Shown: positions 43,230-52,959 of the stretch, in pieces
Position numbering within the stretch: the first letter of the stretch is position 1
Layout: every line of letters begins with the position of its first letter
Assembly: GCA_001915925.1 (NCBI GenBank)
Contig: MNRL01000016.1
Coordinates: 1 to 64,000 of the forward strand
Length of the DNA: 64,000 nucleotides
Reading direction: 5' to 3'
Origin: Clostridium sp. CAG:354_28_25
GTDB taxonomy: Bacteria; Bacillota; Clostridia; TANB77; CAG-508
Notes under the pieces: generated by a model
What the model was told of the DNA's origin: nothing
What the model saw: only the letters and a program-made list of their open reading frames with translations
Database searches by the model: none
Translations under genes and position numbers: made by a program

Positions 43230-45014
43230 ATGAAATTTCAAGAAAGAAAAGATAATAGAAAACTAAAGAGAATAAGTTTAAGTGTAGTAGCAGTAATTAT
43301 AATAATAGCTATAATTACTGGAGTTATAATAGCTATAAATAAAGCAAAAGAGAATTATATAGTAGAAGAAATCTCATCTGCAGATATAAATTATTATAAA
43401 ATAATTAGTGATGGCAAATCAGGAGTTATAGATAAAGACGGAAAAGTTATTATCGAACCAGAATATAACACAATAAAGATTCCAAATCCAAAAGAAGCTA
43501 TATTTATCTGTATATATGATTATAATGCTGCATCAGGTGAATATAAAACTAAGGTATTAAACGAAAAAAACGAAGAGATATTAACTAATTACGAAAATGT
43601 AAATACTATAGATATAAAAGAAATAGTAAGTAGTATTCCATACGAAAAAACAGTATTACAATATCAAAAGAATGGTAAATATGGAATAATAGATTTTAAT
43701 GGAAAAGATATAACAAAGCCAATATATGAAGAAATAAGAAATATGCCATATAGAGAAGGTGAATTAATTGTAAAAAAAGACGGTAAATATGGCATTATAA
43801 ATATAAATGGCGGTAAATTAGTAAATTTTGAATATGATTATATAACAGGAGATAATTATTACAGTACAGAAAAAGAATATGCATTAGATGGTTATATAGT
43901 AGGAAAAAATGATGAAAATGGAAAAATGCAATATGGTTACTTAAATAGCGATAGGCAACAATATTTAGAACTAGATTTTGATAGAATATATAGAATGAAT
44001 AATGTAAAGGATGATGCTAATACTTATTTAGTTGCAGAAAAAGATGGAAATATACAGCTATATAAAAATGATAAAGTGTTACTAGACAATAACTATCAAG
44101 CTATAAATTATAATGAAGATAGTGGATTATTAATATTACAAAAAGATAATAAATTCGGAATAACAGATTTAAATGGTAAACAAATTTTAAATGTAGAATA
44201 TGACCAAATACAAATTCCAGGAAATTATATACTAGCAACAAAAAATGGAAATTCAGAGACTTATGACTTATCAGGTACAAAACAAGAAGATCTTAGATAT
44301 GCAAATGTGTTAAAGACTGCAAATGAAAATTACAGTATAACAATTGATACAAATGATAAATATGGTGTTATTTCAAAAGATGGAAATACATTAATAGAAA
44401 ATAAATATAATTATATACAATACTTATATGACAACTATTTTATCGTAGGTGGAGACTCTGGTAAATCAGGAATAGTAAATGATAAAGGAGAAGAAATTCT
44501 TTCAGCAAATTACGAAGTAATTCAAAAATTAGATAATAGTGATATTATACAAGCAATGGCAGGAAATGTGTTAGAGTTATATAATAAACAAATGAGCAAG
44601 ATAATATCAATGGAAGATGGAAAATTAGATATAAAAGATAATTATATAAAAGTATATTCTGCTACACAAACTGCGTATGTAAGTTTAGATGGATCAATAA
44701 AAACGGATTTTGAAATATTCCCAGAAAATATACTTTTTGCATCAGAAAAAGATGGAAAATGGGGATTTGTAGATAAAAATAATAATGTAAAAATAGACTA
44801 CCAATATGATAAGGTTACAGAGTTAAATGAATTAGGCTTTGCAGGAATAAAAAAAGACGGTAAGTGGGGTGTTATAGATAAAGAGGGTAATATAATTTTA
44901 GAACCTACTTACACTATACCAGAGCAAAATGGAGAACCTTATTTTATAGGAAAATATTATAAAGTTATTTCTGGTTACGAAGAAGAATATTTTACAGATG
45001 ATATAAACGAATAA
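43230..45014 (+). CDS. WG-repeat membrane-anchored protein
   Basis: The 594-residue protein has a membrane helix at about 13-36, then roughly nine WG-type repeats. Typical units contain DGKWGVIDKEGN, NGKYGIIDFNGK and SGKSGIVNDKGE, each followed by a strand pair. WG repeats form beta-structures of unknown role, usually on the cell surface. AGGAGG precedes the start. It lies downstream of the sortase and LPKTG genes in the same direction and may belong to the same surface set. Confidence 0.85.
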   Translation: MKFQERKDNRKLKRISLSVVAVIIIIAIITGVIIAINKAKENYIVEEISSADINYYKIISDGKSGVIDKDGKVIIEPEYNTIKIPNPKEAIFICIYDYNAASGEYKTKVLNEKNEEILTNYENVNTIDIKEIVSSIPYEKTVLQYQKNGKYGIIDFNGKDITKPIYEEIRNMPYREGELIVKKDGKYGIININGGKLVNFEYDYITGDNYYSTEKEYALDGYIVGKNDENGKMQYGYLNSDRQQYLELDFDRIYRMNNVKDDANTYLVAEKDGNIQLYKNDKVLLDNNYQAINYNEDSGLLILQKDNKFGITDLNGKQILNVEYDQIQIPGNYILATKNGNSETYDLSGTKQEDLRYANVLKTANENYSITIDTNDKYGVISKDGNTLIENKYNYIQYLYDNYFIVGGDSGKSGIVNDKGEEILSANYEVIQKLDNSDIIQAMAGNVLELYNKQMSKIISMEDGKLDIKDNYIKVYSATQTAYVSLDGSIKTDFEIFPENILFASEKDGKWGFVDKNNNVKIDYQYDKVTELNELGFAGIKKDGKWGVIDKEGNIILEPTYTIPEQNGEPYFIGKYYKVISGYEEEYFTDDINE

Positions 45015-45046
45015 AAAAGCGCAATAGTTAAATAAAAATTACAAAA

Positions 45047-45076
45047 GATAATAGGGCGTAAAGGCGCCCTATTATC
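45047..45076. terminator. GC-containing hairpin between 45014 and 45099
   Basis: A perfect 12-bp stem GATAATAGGGCG/CGCCCTATTATC with loop TAAAGG is not followed by a clear T run. It could be a weak terminator or a leader hairpin of the next gene. Confidence 0.5.
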
Positions 45077-45098
45077 AAATTTAGAAAGAAGGAATAAA

Positions 45099-46352
45099 AT
45101 GTATCAAGAATTAGGAATATCAAATAAAGTAGAGGAATTAGCAATTAAGGCAGAAAACGAATTAAAAGAAGAATTTAGTAAAATAGAAAGAGTATGCGAA
45201 ATTAATAGTTTAAAAGTATTAAAAGCATTTCAAGATAACAACTTATCAGAAATCCATTTCGGAACAACAACAGGCTATGGATATAGTGATATAGGAAGAG
45301 AAACAATAGAGAAAATATATGCACAGATATTTAAAGCAGAAGACAGTTTAGTAAGAAATCAATTTATTTCTGGTACTCATGCATTAACTGTAACATTATT
45401 TGGGTTATTAAGACCAGGAGATACATTACTTAGTATTACAGGTGAACCATATGATACATTACATGAAGTAATTGGAATAAAGGAAAATCATAGTTCTTTA
45501 AAATCATTTGGTGTAAACTATGAGCAAATCGAATTGATAAATAATGATTTTGACTATGAAAAAATACAAGAAACTTTAAAGAATAGTAAAATAAAACTTA
45601 TAGAAATTCAAAGATCAAAGGGCTATTCAACAAGAAAAACAATTAGTATAGAAAAATTAGAAAGAGTAATAAAGAAAATAAGAGAAGTTGATACAAATGT
45701 AATAATTATGGTAGATAATTGTTATTGTGAATTTGTTACAGAAAAAGAGCCAATAGAAGTAGGTGCAGATATTGCAGTTGGCTCTTTGATTAAAAATTTA
45801 GGAGCAGGAATAGCTCCAAATGGTGCATATGTAGTAGGTAAAGAAGATCTAATTAACTTAGTTGCAGAAAGATTAACAGCTCCAGGAGAAGGAAAAGAGG
45901 TTGGCCCAACATTAGGTGTTAATAAACAATTTTTAGAAGGATTATTTTTTGCTCCAAGTGTTGTAGCAAGTAGTTTAAAAACTGCTGTATTAACTAGCAA
46001 GATAATGGAAGAGCTGGGATATAAAACAGAACCTATGTACAATGAAGAAAGAGCAGACATTGTACAAAATATAGAATTTGGAAATCCAGATGATCTTATA
46101 AAATATTGTCAAGGAATACAAATGGGCTCACCAGTAGATTCAAACTCTGTAGCAGAACCATGGGATATGCCCGGATATGCAGATAAAATAATTATGGCTG
46201 CAGGTGCGTTTACTCAAGGGTCTTCAATAGAATTATCTTGTGATGGACCAATAAGACCTCCATATATAGCATTTCAACAAGGTGGACTAACATATCAATA
46301 TGGAAAACTAGGTGTTTTAAAAGCTGTAGATAATTTGTTAAAAAATAAATAG
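45099..46352 (+). CDS. Methionine gamma-lyase family PLP protein (aluminium-resistance type)
   Basis: The 417-residue protein belongs to the Met_gamma_lyase (PF06838, 'aluminium resistance') family of fold-type I PLP enzymes. The PLP lysine is probably in GSLIKNLGAGIAPNGAYV, preceded by the Asp of IIMVDNCYCEF. FISGTHALTVTLFGLLRPGD forms the cofactor phosphate region. The physiological reaction of this family is not settled; C-S lyase activity is assumed from homology. AGAAGGA precedes the start. The flavoprotein gene follows after 14 bases. Confidence 0.88.
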   Translation: MYQELGISNKVEELAIKAENELKEEFSKIERVCEINSLKVLKAFQDNNLSEIHFGTTTGYGYSDIGRETIEKIYAQIFKAEDSLVRNQFISGTHALTVTLFGLLRPGDTLLSITGEPYDTLHEVIGIKENHSSLKSFGVNYEQIELINNDFDYEKIQETLKNSKIKLIEIQRSKGYSTRKTISIEKLERVIKKIREVDTNVIIMVDNCYCEFVTEKEPIEVGADIAVGSLIKNLGAGIAPNGAYVVGKEDLINLVAERLTAPGEGKEVGPTLGVNKQFLEGLFFAPSVVASSLKTAVLTSKIMEELGYKTEPMYNEERADIVQNIEFGNPDDLIKYCQGIQMGSPVDSNSVAEPWDMPGYADKIIMAAGAFTQGSSIELSCDGPIRPPYIAFQQGGLTYQYGKLGVLKAVDNLLKNK

Positions 46353-46366
46353 GAAAGATGAAGAAT

Positions 46367-47641
46367 ATGAAAGTAGTAGTAATAGGTGGGGGACCAGCTG
46401 GAATGATGGCTGCGATAACCTCTGCAAAACAAGGTAATGATGTAATTTTATTAGAAAAAATGAAAAGTTGTGGAAGAAAACTATTAATTACAGGAAAAGG
46501 TAGATGTAATATTACAAGTAGTTTGCCAATGGATAAGTTTATAGAGAACATTCCTGAGAATGGTAAATTTTTATATAGTGCCTTTAAGAATTTTACTAAT
46601 CAAGACATTATAACTTTGTTAAAAGAAAACAATGTTAATGTAAAAGAAGAAAGAGGAAATAGGATTTTTCCTCTTTCTGATAGGTCATTAGATGTTTTAC
46701 AAGCATTTGAAAATGAAATGAAAAAGAATAATGTAAAAATATGTACAGAAACAGAAGTAAAAGAAATTAAAATAAGTGATAATACAGTAAATAAAGTTAT
46801 TTATTTAAATAAAAAAAGTGGTACATTAGAAGAAATATTAACAGAGAAAGTAATATTAGCAACAGGAGGAAAAAGCTATCCACTTACTGGTTCTACAGGT
46901 GATGGATATAAGATTGCTAAAGAACTTGGACATACTATAACTAAAATAAGTGGTTCATTAGTTCCTTTGATTTCTAAAAATGAAGATTTACAATTATGCC
47001 AATCAATGCAAGGGTTATCTTTAAGAAATATTTCTATGAAAATTGTAGACGAAGAGAAGAATAAAAAGATATATGAGGATTTTGGAGAATTGCTATTTAC
47101 ACATTTCGGAGTATCTGGTCCAACAATATTAAGTAGTTCTGCACATATATTAAGATATAAAAATGTAGAAGAATTATTAAAAAAGGGAAAAATAAAATTA
47201 CAAATAGATTTAAAACCAGCCCTAAATGAAGAAAAATTGAATCTACGTTTACTTAGAGATTTTGACAAGTTTAAAAACAAGCAAATTATAAATAGTTTAA
47301 ATGAATTATTACCTAAAAAAATGATAGAGCCAGTTATTAAAAAAGCAAAAATTAAAAATGAGAAAAGAATTAATGAAATTACTAAACAAGAAAGAGAAAA
47401 TTTAATTCGTGTAATAAAATGTTTTGAGATTACAATTAGTGGATTTAGACCAATAGAAGAAGCAATAATTACGCGAGGAGGAATTAATGTAAAAGAAATA
47501 AATCCTAAAACAATGGAGTCAAAACTTATAGAAGGATTATATTTTGCAGGAGAAATTATAGATGTAGATGCTTATACTGGTGGATTTAATTTGCAGATAG
47601 CATATTCAACAGGTTATACAGCAGGATTAAATAGTAATTAA
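46367..47641 (+). CDS. HI0933/YhiN-family flavoprotein
   Basis: The 424-residue protein is an FAD-dependent oxidoreductase of the HI0933 (YhiN) family. The dinucleotide motif VVVIGGGPAGMMAAI opens the protein. ITGKGRCNIT, ILATGGKSYPLTGSTGDGY and a C-terminal GGINVKEINPKTMESK-type segment with FAGEIIDVDAYTGGFNLQ complete the family pattern. Reported relatives include BaiN-like reductases, but the substrate here is unknown. The ATG at 46367 is nine bases after AGGAAAG; the ATG at 46358 abuts that site. yigZ follows after 11 bases. Confidence 0.88.
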   Translation: MKVVVIGGGPAGMMAAITSAKQGNDVILLEKMKSCGRKLLITGKGRCNITSSLPMDKFIENIPENGKFLYSAFKNFTNQDIITLLKENNVNVKEERGNRIFPLSDRSLDVLQAFENEMKKNNVKICTETEVKEIKISDNTVNKVIYLNKKSGTLEEILTEKVILATGGKSYPLTGSTGDGYKIAKELGHTITKISGSLVPLISKNEDLQLCQSMQGLSLRNISMKIVDEEKNKKIYEDFGELLFTHFGVSGPTILSSSAHILRYKNVEELLKKGKIKLQIDLKPALNEEKLNLRLLRDFDKFKNKQIINSLNELLPKKMIEPVIKKAKIKNEKRINEITKQERENLIRVIKCFEITISGFRPIEEAIITRGGINVKEINPKTMESKLIEGLYFAGEIIDVDAYTGGFNLQIAYSTGYTAGLNSN

Positions 47642-47652
47642 AGGGTGAATAA

Positions 47653-48270
47653 ATGAAAGAATATAATACTATTGAAAAACAAGAAACAAGCGAACTAGTA
47701 GAGAAAAAGTCAAAATTTATAGCTAACATATTTTATGTTAGCACAACACAAGAAGCAGAAGAAAAACTAGAGCAAATAAGAAAGAAATATTATGATGCTA
47801 GACATAATTGCTACGCATATAGAGTAATAGAAGACGGGAACATAATAGATAGAAGTAGTGATGATGGTGAACCATCAGGGACAGCAGGAGCGCCAATGCT
47901 TAATATTTTAAAAAAAGAAAATTTATGTAATATATTGGTTGTAGTTACAAGGTACTTTGGAGGTATATTGCTTGGAACAGGTGGACTAGTAAGAGCATAT
48001 TCACAAAGTACGCAAGATGTAATAGAGAAAAGTAATATAATATTAAAGCAAGAAGGATATGTTGCAACATTAGAAGTAGAATATAAAGATTTAGAAAAGT
48101 TAAGATATTTTTGTAAGAAAAAAGAGATAAAAATAATAGATATAAAATATTTGGAAAATGTTAGTGTGAAATTAGAGTTTAAAAAAGAAGAAAAAGAAGT
48201 ATTTAAGAATAAAGAAAACTTAAATTTTGATTATTTAAATTATGAAATTATACAAGAAAAATTTATATAA
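47653..48270 (+). CDS. YigZ/IMPACT family protein
   Basis: This 205-residue protein is a YigZ (UPF0029/IMPACT) family member. The signature is RSSDDGEPSGTAGAPML, preceded by ARHNCYAYRV and followed by RYFGGILLGTGGLVRAY. The C-terminal ferredoxin-like domain is present. Relatives are thought to bind RNA or ribosomes, though the function in bacteria is not established. AAGGGTG precedes the start. It is the last gene of the 45099-48270 set. Confidence 0.92.
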   Translation: MKEYNTIEKQETSELVEKKSKFIANIFYVSTTQEAEEKLEQIRKKYYDARHNCYAYRVIEDGNIIDRSSDDGEPSGTAGAPMLNILKKENLCNILVVVTRYFGGILLGTGGLVRAYSQSTQDVIEKSNIILKQEGYVATLEVEYKDLEKLRYFCKKKEIKIIDIKYLENVSVKLEFKKEEKEVFKNKENLNFDYLNYEIIQEKFI

Positions 48271-48342
48271 TACGAAATAGTGATTTTTTCTAGCAAAATA
48301 CAAAATCTTCCAATACAACTTGAAAAAATTTCCAAAAAGCAC

Positions 48343-48371
48343 TTGCAAAAAATGGAAAAAGATAATATAAT
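48343..48371 (+). promoter_or_regulatory. SigA promoter for spo0A
   Basis: TTGCAA (48343-48348), 17 bases, TATAAT (48366-48371). No SigH pattern or Spo0A box is clear nearby. A small TTGTAAA/TTTACAA inverted repeat lies at 48377-48393. Confidence 0.65.
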
Positions 48372-48417
48372 TTGAATTGTAAAAAATTTACAAATTTTAA
48401 CAGTAGGGGGAAGAAAA

Positions 48418-49233
48418 TTGAAAGAGAAAATTACTATATTAATTGCTGATGATAATATTGATTTTACTAGGACTTTATCAGCATATTTAGAAAAAATGGA
48501 AGATATTGAAGTTGTAGGTATTGCAAAGGATGGTAATGAAGCTTTTGAAATTATTAAAGGAACACATCCAGACATTTTATTGTTAGATGTAATAATGCCA
48601 CATTTAGATGGAATTGGAGTTTTAGAAAAGCTTAACGAAACTACAATGACAAAAAAGCCAATAACAATAATGTTATCTGCAGTAGGTCAAGATAAGATTA
48701 CTCAAAAGGCAATATCATTGGGTGCACAATATTATGTTGTAAAACCATTTGATATAGAACTTTTAATAAAAAGAATAAGAGATTTAAGATATTACCAACC
48801 TGCTCCAAATAATAATTTTATTGCAAGAGAAAGCAAACCACAATACATAGATATATCTCCAGAAAATAAGAAAGATGAAAGAAATTTAGAGGCTTTGGTA
48901 ACAAATTTAATACATGAAGTAGGAGTACCAGCACATATAAAAGGATATCAATATTTAAGAGAAGCAATTATGATGGTAGTAAATGATATAGAAGTAATAA
49001 ATCAAATAACAAAACAATTATATCCCGACATAGCTAAGAAATTCCATACAACACCAAGTAGAGTAGAAAGAGCAATTCGTCATGCAATAGAAGTTGCATG
49101 GAGTAGAGGAAAAGCAGATGAAGTGGAAAATATATTTGGATATACAGTATCTGCTACAAAAGGCAAACCAACTAACAGTGAATTTATCGCAATGATTGCA
49201 GATAAGTTACGCTTAGAGTTAAAGAGTGCATAA
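48418..49233 (+). CDS. spo0A: Spo0A, master regulator of sporulation
   Basis: The 271-residue regulator starts at TTG 48418 behind AGGGGGAAG. The receiver domain carries the phospho-acceptor Asp57 (LLLDVIMPHLDG), and Lys in YVVKPFD. The C-terminal Spo0A domain is highly conserved: IHEVGVPAHIKGYQYLREAI, then TTPSRVERAIRHAIEVAWSRG and FGYTVSATKGKPTNSEFIA (in parts). Phosphorylated Spo0A binds 0A boxes and commits the cell to sporulation. The rare TTG start may lower translation. A 500-base gap with a terminator follows. Confidence 0.97.
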   Translation: MKEKITILIADDNIDFTRTLSAYLEKMEDIEVVGIAKDGNEAFEIIKGTHPDILLLDVIMPHLDGIGVLEKLNETTMTKKPITIMLSAVGQDKITQKAISLGAQYYVVKPFDIELLIKRIRDLRYYQPAPNNNFIARESKPQYIDISPENKKDERNLEALVTNLIHEVGVPAHIKGYQYLREAIMMVVNDIEVINQITKQLYPDIAKKFHTTPSRVERAIRHAIEVAWSRGKADEVENIFGYTVSATKGKPTNSEFIAMIADKLRLELKSA

Positions 49234-49736
49234 GAATTTAGAAAAACTTAGAAGCGGGAGAGATACAAACCTAGAAAAAATTACCAGTAAACCTATAAAG
49301 TATAGGAAAATACATATAAATTTAGTGAAAAATCCGCTACTAAACCAATAAATAAAATAGTCAAAAACCAATAAACTTTTCTTATTCATTGGTTCATGAG
49401 TAGAAGTGAAATTGCAGTTCGCTTCTGCTTTTTTTTAGGCAAAAAAATAGTATGTGCAATTGCAGTACACATACTGATAGCAAATTGACTTCATACGATT
49501 AAAGATACATTTGCTTAAGCTACTTATATATTAGCATAGAAAATAATAAAAATCAAATTATTAGATAGAAAGTTTTAGAGATGTATTAACATATGGGGTA
49601 TTATAAATACTCTAGCTAATTTTAACAAAGCCTATAAATTATTTTAGAAATGTGATACTATAATATCAATAAAAATTTTATTAGGTTGAAGAAATTCTTA
49701 GAGTAATAACCGAGTATAATTATGGAGGTAAAAAAT
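49234..49736. other. Gene-free region after spo0A
   Basis: No coding frame is supported in these 503 bases. The first 200 hold two ACCAATAAA-type repeats near 49340-49380 and end in a strong terminator (49400-49436). An 8-bp hairpin AGTATGTG/CACATACT lies at 49449-49475, and a GGGGTATT/AATACTCT-type hairpin near 49600. A stable small RNA or a long spo0A 3' untranslated region is possible. Confidence 0.6.
49400..49436 (+). terminator. Strong terminator downstream of spo0A
   Basis: An 11-bp stem with two G-T pairs (GTAGAAGTGAA with TTCGCTTCTGC) is followed by an eight-base T run. Confidence 0.88.
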
Positions 49737-51080
49737 ATGGGAAAAAAGAATACATTAAAAAATTTTTGGGTGCGGTTAGAATCAGCTAGTTCTACAGTAA
49801 CTGGATCTTTAATTTATTTAAAACCGAATTTTCCAAATGGAAAAAAAGAACCAGAATTAGTATTTGATTGCGGAACTTTTTTAGATAGCGAAAATAAGAA
49901 ATATAACAAAGATTTTCCATGTAAACCAGCTAATATTCATGCAGTATTTATAACACATGAACATGTAGACCATATGGGACGGTTAGCAGGATTTTATAAT
50001 CAAGGTTATAAAGGAAAGGTTTTTGCATCTGAATATGCAGTACAAGTTATAAAAAGTGAAGCAATAAAAAATTATTTTTTTACTATAAGAAACGATGAAG
50101 AACCAAAACATGAGGAAAAAGACGCAATTTCAGTAATCAATGGTTGTAATCCAATAAATTTAGAAGAAACAATCAAAATTGATGATAATGTCGAAATTGT
50201 TGCATATAAAAATGCACATACAAAAGGTGCTGTTATGTACTTGATAACTTTTAAATATGAAGAACATAAAATAAGAATATTAATAACAGGTGACTATAAG
50301 AAAAGAAGTATTTTAGGAAAATCATATTTTCCTAGCTCTAAAAAATATAAAGGAAAAATTACTATAGTTACAGAAGCAACAAATGGAACTAAGAAAAAAC
50401 CTGTAGCTCATTTTAAAAAAGATTTAGAAAAAAGCCTATATGAGGGAAAATCAATATTATGTTCTTCTGCTGGAAGCGAAAGATATGAAGATATACTTTA
50501 TGCAATTAAGACTATGCAAGAAGCAGGAAAAATATCTTCAGATATTCCTATTTATTTGGAGGTAAAGAATGCGTTTGATTTAAGTAAATTAAATTTAAAT
50601 GTACTTCCGTTTAATTTTAATTTGGTAAATAATAGTAATGTGAGAAAAATAGCTCTATATGATAAACGTCAAAAAATTATTGTTGTAGCTAACTATGGAG
50701 CATTTACATATTATTTTCCTAATGTAATAAGCAAAAGTAATTGGGGAATATTCTTTGTAAATCATATGTATAAAGGTTCTTTAGCAGAAAGGTTAATGAC
50801 ACCTAGAGGTACAATAATTAAATATTGTGGTAAGGAATATAAAAAAGAGGCAACAGCATATCATACGGAGGAATTCTCAGCTCATTATTATATTGATGAA
50901 TTTAAAGAGCTAATAGAAGGATTTCTAGATATTAATGCAGTTTTTTTAGGACATGGAGAGAGCGAAAGCAAAAAAGAACTTCAGGAAGAGGCTCAGAAAA
51001 GAAATGGATTAAATGTTCAAATACTAAAGAGAGGAGAAGCGTTCAAGATATTTGAAGATAAGATTAGACATTCTAGTTAG
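49737..51080 (+). CDS. MBL-fold hydrolase, beta-CASP-like
   Basis: The 447-residue protein has the metallo-beta-lactamase metal motif HEHVDH (74-79), the later His of KNAHTKGAVMY and the Asp of ITGDY. Toward the C-terminus TEEFSAHYYIDEFKELI and VFLGHGESE match the motifs of beta-CASP RNases and DNases. This suggests nucleic-acid cleavage. It is diverged from RNase J, and the substrate is unknown. The ATG at 49737 follows TGGAGG; an ATG five codons earlier overlaps that site. A perfect terminator follows. Confidence 0.75.
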   Translation: MGKKNTLKNFWVRLESASSTVTGSLIYLKPNFPNGKKEPELVFDCGTFLDSENKKYNKDFPCKPANIHAVFITHEHVDHMGRLAGFYNQGYKGKVFASEYAVQVIKSEAIKNYFFTIRNDEEPKHEEKDAISVINGCNPINLEETIKIDDNVEIVAYKNAHTKGAVMYLITFKYEEHKIRILITGDYKKRSILGKSYFPSSKKYKGKITIVTEATNGTKKKPVAHFKKDLEKSLYEGKSILCSSAGSERYEDILYAIKTMQEAGKISSDIPIYLEVKNAFDLSKLNLNVLPFNFNLVNNSNVRKIALYDKRQKIIVVANYGAFTYYFPNVISKSNWGIFFVNHMYKGSLAERLMTPRGTIIKYCGKEYKKEATAYHTEEFSAHYYIDEFKELIEGFLDINAVFLGHGESESKKELQEEAQKRNGLNVQILKRGEAFKIFEDKIRHSS

Positions 51081-51095
51081 GCATTCTAAAATTTC

Positions 51096-51128
51096 AAAAG
51101 AGGTACTTATACTATAAGTACCTCTTTT
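51096..51128 (+). terminator. Terminator after the MBL gene
   Basis: A perfect 14-bp stem AAAAGAGGTACTTA/TAAGTACCTCTTTT has loop TACTA. Confidence 0.88.
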
Positions 51129-51146
51129 GATGTAATTAGTGTAAAT

Positions 51147-51175
51147 TTGACACTTATACATATTGATAATATAAT
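51147..51175 (+). promoter_or_regulatory. Fully consensus SigA promoter
   Basis: TTGACA (51147-51152), exactly 17 bases, TATAAT (51170-51175). It drives only a decayed gene, so it may be a leftover or serve a short RNA. Confidence 0.8.
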
Positions 51176-51287
51176 CTTAGCGTATTAAAAGGAGATGGAT
51201 AAGTGGGGGAATTAGTAAAAATAAATAGCCCATAATTATGTTATTCAGAATAGAAAATGAATAACTAAATATTAAGGGGGAAAAATT

Positions 51288-51992
51288 ATGTGGCTACTAT
51301 TTGTAACATAACAGTATTATTATGGGGAACATCGGAAACTAGTAAAAGTTTCAATTTTATCACCATTGCAGAATTCATCATGTGCAATAACTACAATACT
51401 TTGTATAGTATTATTAAAACAAGAAGTTGGAATTCCACAAATAATAGCAATTGTAGTAATTATAATAGCTATAATTTTATTATCAATAAATAAAGATGAA
51501 GTTTTAAGGCTAGAATCAGGAGATAAAGAAGCAGATGAAAGAAATGCCAAAAGAGCATATCTATTATATTTAAAAGGTATAGCATTTGCTTTAGGATATT
51601 GGTTATTAGATGGTATAGGTTCATTTATGGATGATTATACTTTAGAAGCAGATTTATCAGCAGAACAAGTAATTATAGCATATTCATTAATATATGGAGT
51701 TATCGGAATTATTTGTGCAATAATAGTAAAATATAAAGAAAGAGATTATAAATTTATAAAAATTAGAGATAATAAATTAAAATTACTTGGAACATTAGTA
51801 GAAACAGCAGGACAATATACATATATTTATGCTTTTGCATATGGCGATGCAGCTATAGCTTCGCCATATATTGCAGCATATAGTATTGTAACGGTTATAC
51901 TATCAAGAATTTTCTTAAAAGAAAAATTAAAGAAAAAACAATGGATATTAATTGGATTGATCTTGGTAGGATTAATAACACTTTCAATATAA
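51288..51992 (+). pseudogene. Decayed EamA/DMT-family transporter
   Basis: The ATG at 51288 behind GGGGG starts MWLLFVT and stops. The next frame continues with ITVLLWGTSET, the usual start of EamA permeases. The original frame then resumes near 51336 and runs intact to 51992 with the second EamA domain (ASPYIAAYSIVTVILSRIFLKEKL). The first domain is missing about 100 residues, so there has been both a frameshift and a deletion. The remaining 208-codon frame from TTG 51366 could still give a half-protein with about five helices, but no ribosome binding site precedes it. Confidence 0.8.
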
Positions 51993-52002
51993 ATAGGCAA
52001 GA

Positions 52003-52032
52003 CCCCCATTACACTTCCGAGTGTGATGGGGG
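52003..52032. terminator. GC-rich hairpin between convergent genes
   Basis: A 13-bp stem CCCCCATTACACT/AGTGTGATGGGGG with one G-T pair and loop TCCG lacks a T run. It is unusually GC-rich for this window. Confidence 0.55.
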
Positions 52033-52051
52033 CTTAAGTTAAGAGGTGAAA

Positions 52052-52804
52052 TTATTCATGTTCATTAAAACTCGAAATTGAGTTTAACAGCTCTACTGTT
52101 TCATAATATTTTTTCCTGCGATCCTCATCCTCTGGGACAAATACTGTCACCTGAAGTAATTCAGCAGATGAATTTAAATTTAAGACTTCAAAATCGAAGT
52201 CTGCCAGTCCCAATGCTGACAAGTAGTTGAACTTGCTACAAAAAGCAGGTAAATTCATGTTTTCGTAACGAAGCACATGAGCTTTTACGTTTATAGCAAT
52301 ATTTCTTCCTATTGCTGAAATAGAAAGAATACGCTGATTTATTGTTAAAACTTTTTTTATTTTTATTAAGTTTAACAATGAAACAATATGTTTCAGCATG
52401 GGAAATGGTTTTCTCAATGCAATTATACAGCTTATTTTCTCTTGATTTTCATTAGAATTATCTAATTGTACCTCCTTTGTGTGAGTATATTCTTCTGGTA
52501 AAGAAATAACTATTTCATTTTTGTCAGAATCATATTGAAACTCAAGAATACACTTCCTAAAAAGCGCATTCAAAGCCAATAACTTTTCTTCGTCTAATGA
52601 AGTAGTTTTTAGAGCTACTTCGAAAGAAGAAAAACTGTTCCTGCAGCGGTAAACCGAGATTATGAGTCTATCCTCCTTTACATTAAAACTAAATCCATTT
52701 TGATCCTTAGGATCAGATAAGCTGTTCAGAGTATCGCAGATTGATAAGATCACATCATGATCTTCTTCAGATACTACTATCCGAAACTTTTCTTTTGCTG
52801 CCAT
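52052..52804 (-). CDS. Orphan protein of unknown function
   Basis: I do not recognise this 250-residue protein. It is soluble, without signal or membrane helices. It reads as alternating strands and helices, starts MAAKEKFRIVVSEEDHDVI and ends in a charged helix (EDEDRRKKYYETVELLN). G+C-rich codons are commoner than in neighbours, as in the divergent gene 52960 and in 22598-23008. TGGAGG precedes the ATG. It shares a symmetric promoter region with 52960, so the two are probably co-regulated. Confidence 0.7.
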   Translation of the reverse strand: MAAKEKFRIVVSEEDHDVILSICDTLNSLSDPKDQNGFSFNVKEDRLIISVYRCRNSFSSFEVALKTTSLDEEKLLALNALFRKCILEFQYDSDKNEIVISLPEEYTHTKEVQLDNSNENQEKISCIIALRKPFPMLKHIVSLLNLIKIKKVLTINQRILSISAIGRNIAINVKAHVLRYENMNLPAFCSKFNYLSALGLADFDFEVLNLNSSAELLQVTVFVPEDEDRRKKYYETVELLNSISSFNEHE

Positions 52805-52850
52805 TTTTTTACCTCCATTTCTTCAAAATATTACCTAATGGCATACCTTA

Positions 52851-52926
52851 ATTATACTACAAAACAAGAAAAAGGTAAACATAATGCAAAGCGATAGTTT
52901 ACCAATAACAAAAATTGTGATATAAT
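52851..52926. promoter_or_regulatory. Symmetric divergent promoter pair with shared inverted repeat
   Basis: Leftward: TTTACC (52879-52874), 17 bases, TATAAT (52856-52851). Rightward: TTTACC (52898-52903), 17 bases, TATAAT (52921-52926). Both -35 boxes are part of the inverted repeat GGTAAAC (52874-52880) and GTTTACC (52897-52903), 16 bases apart. One bound regulator could cover both. Confidence 0.75.
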
Positions 52927-52959
52927 AAAAGTCTATAAAAACCAAGGAGGTAAAATTTA

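Noticed and set aside
51290..51493. A separate 67-codon gene
   Set aside because: Its only meaningful part, ITVLLWGTSET, belongs to the decayed EamA transporter. The rest is out-of-frame sequence.
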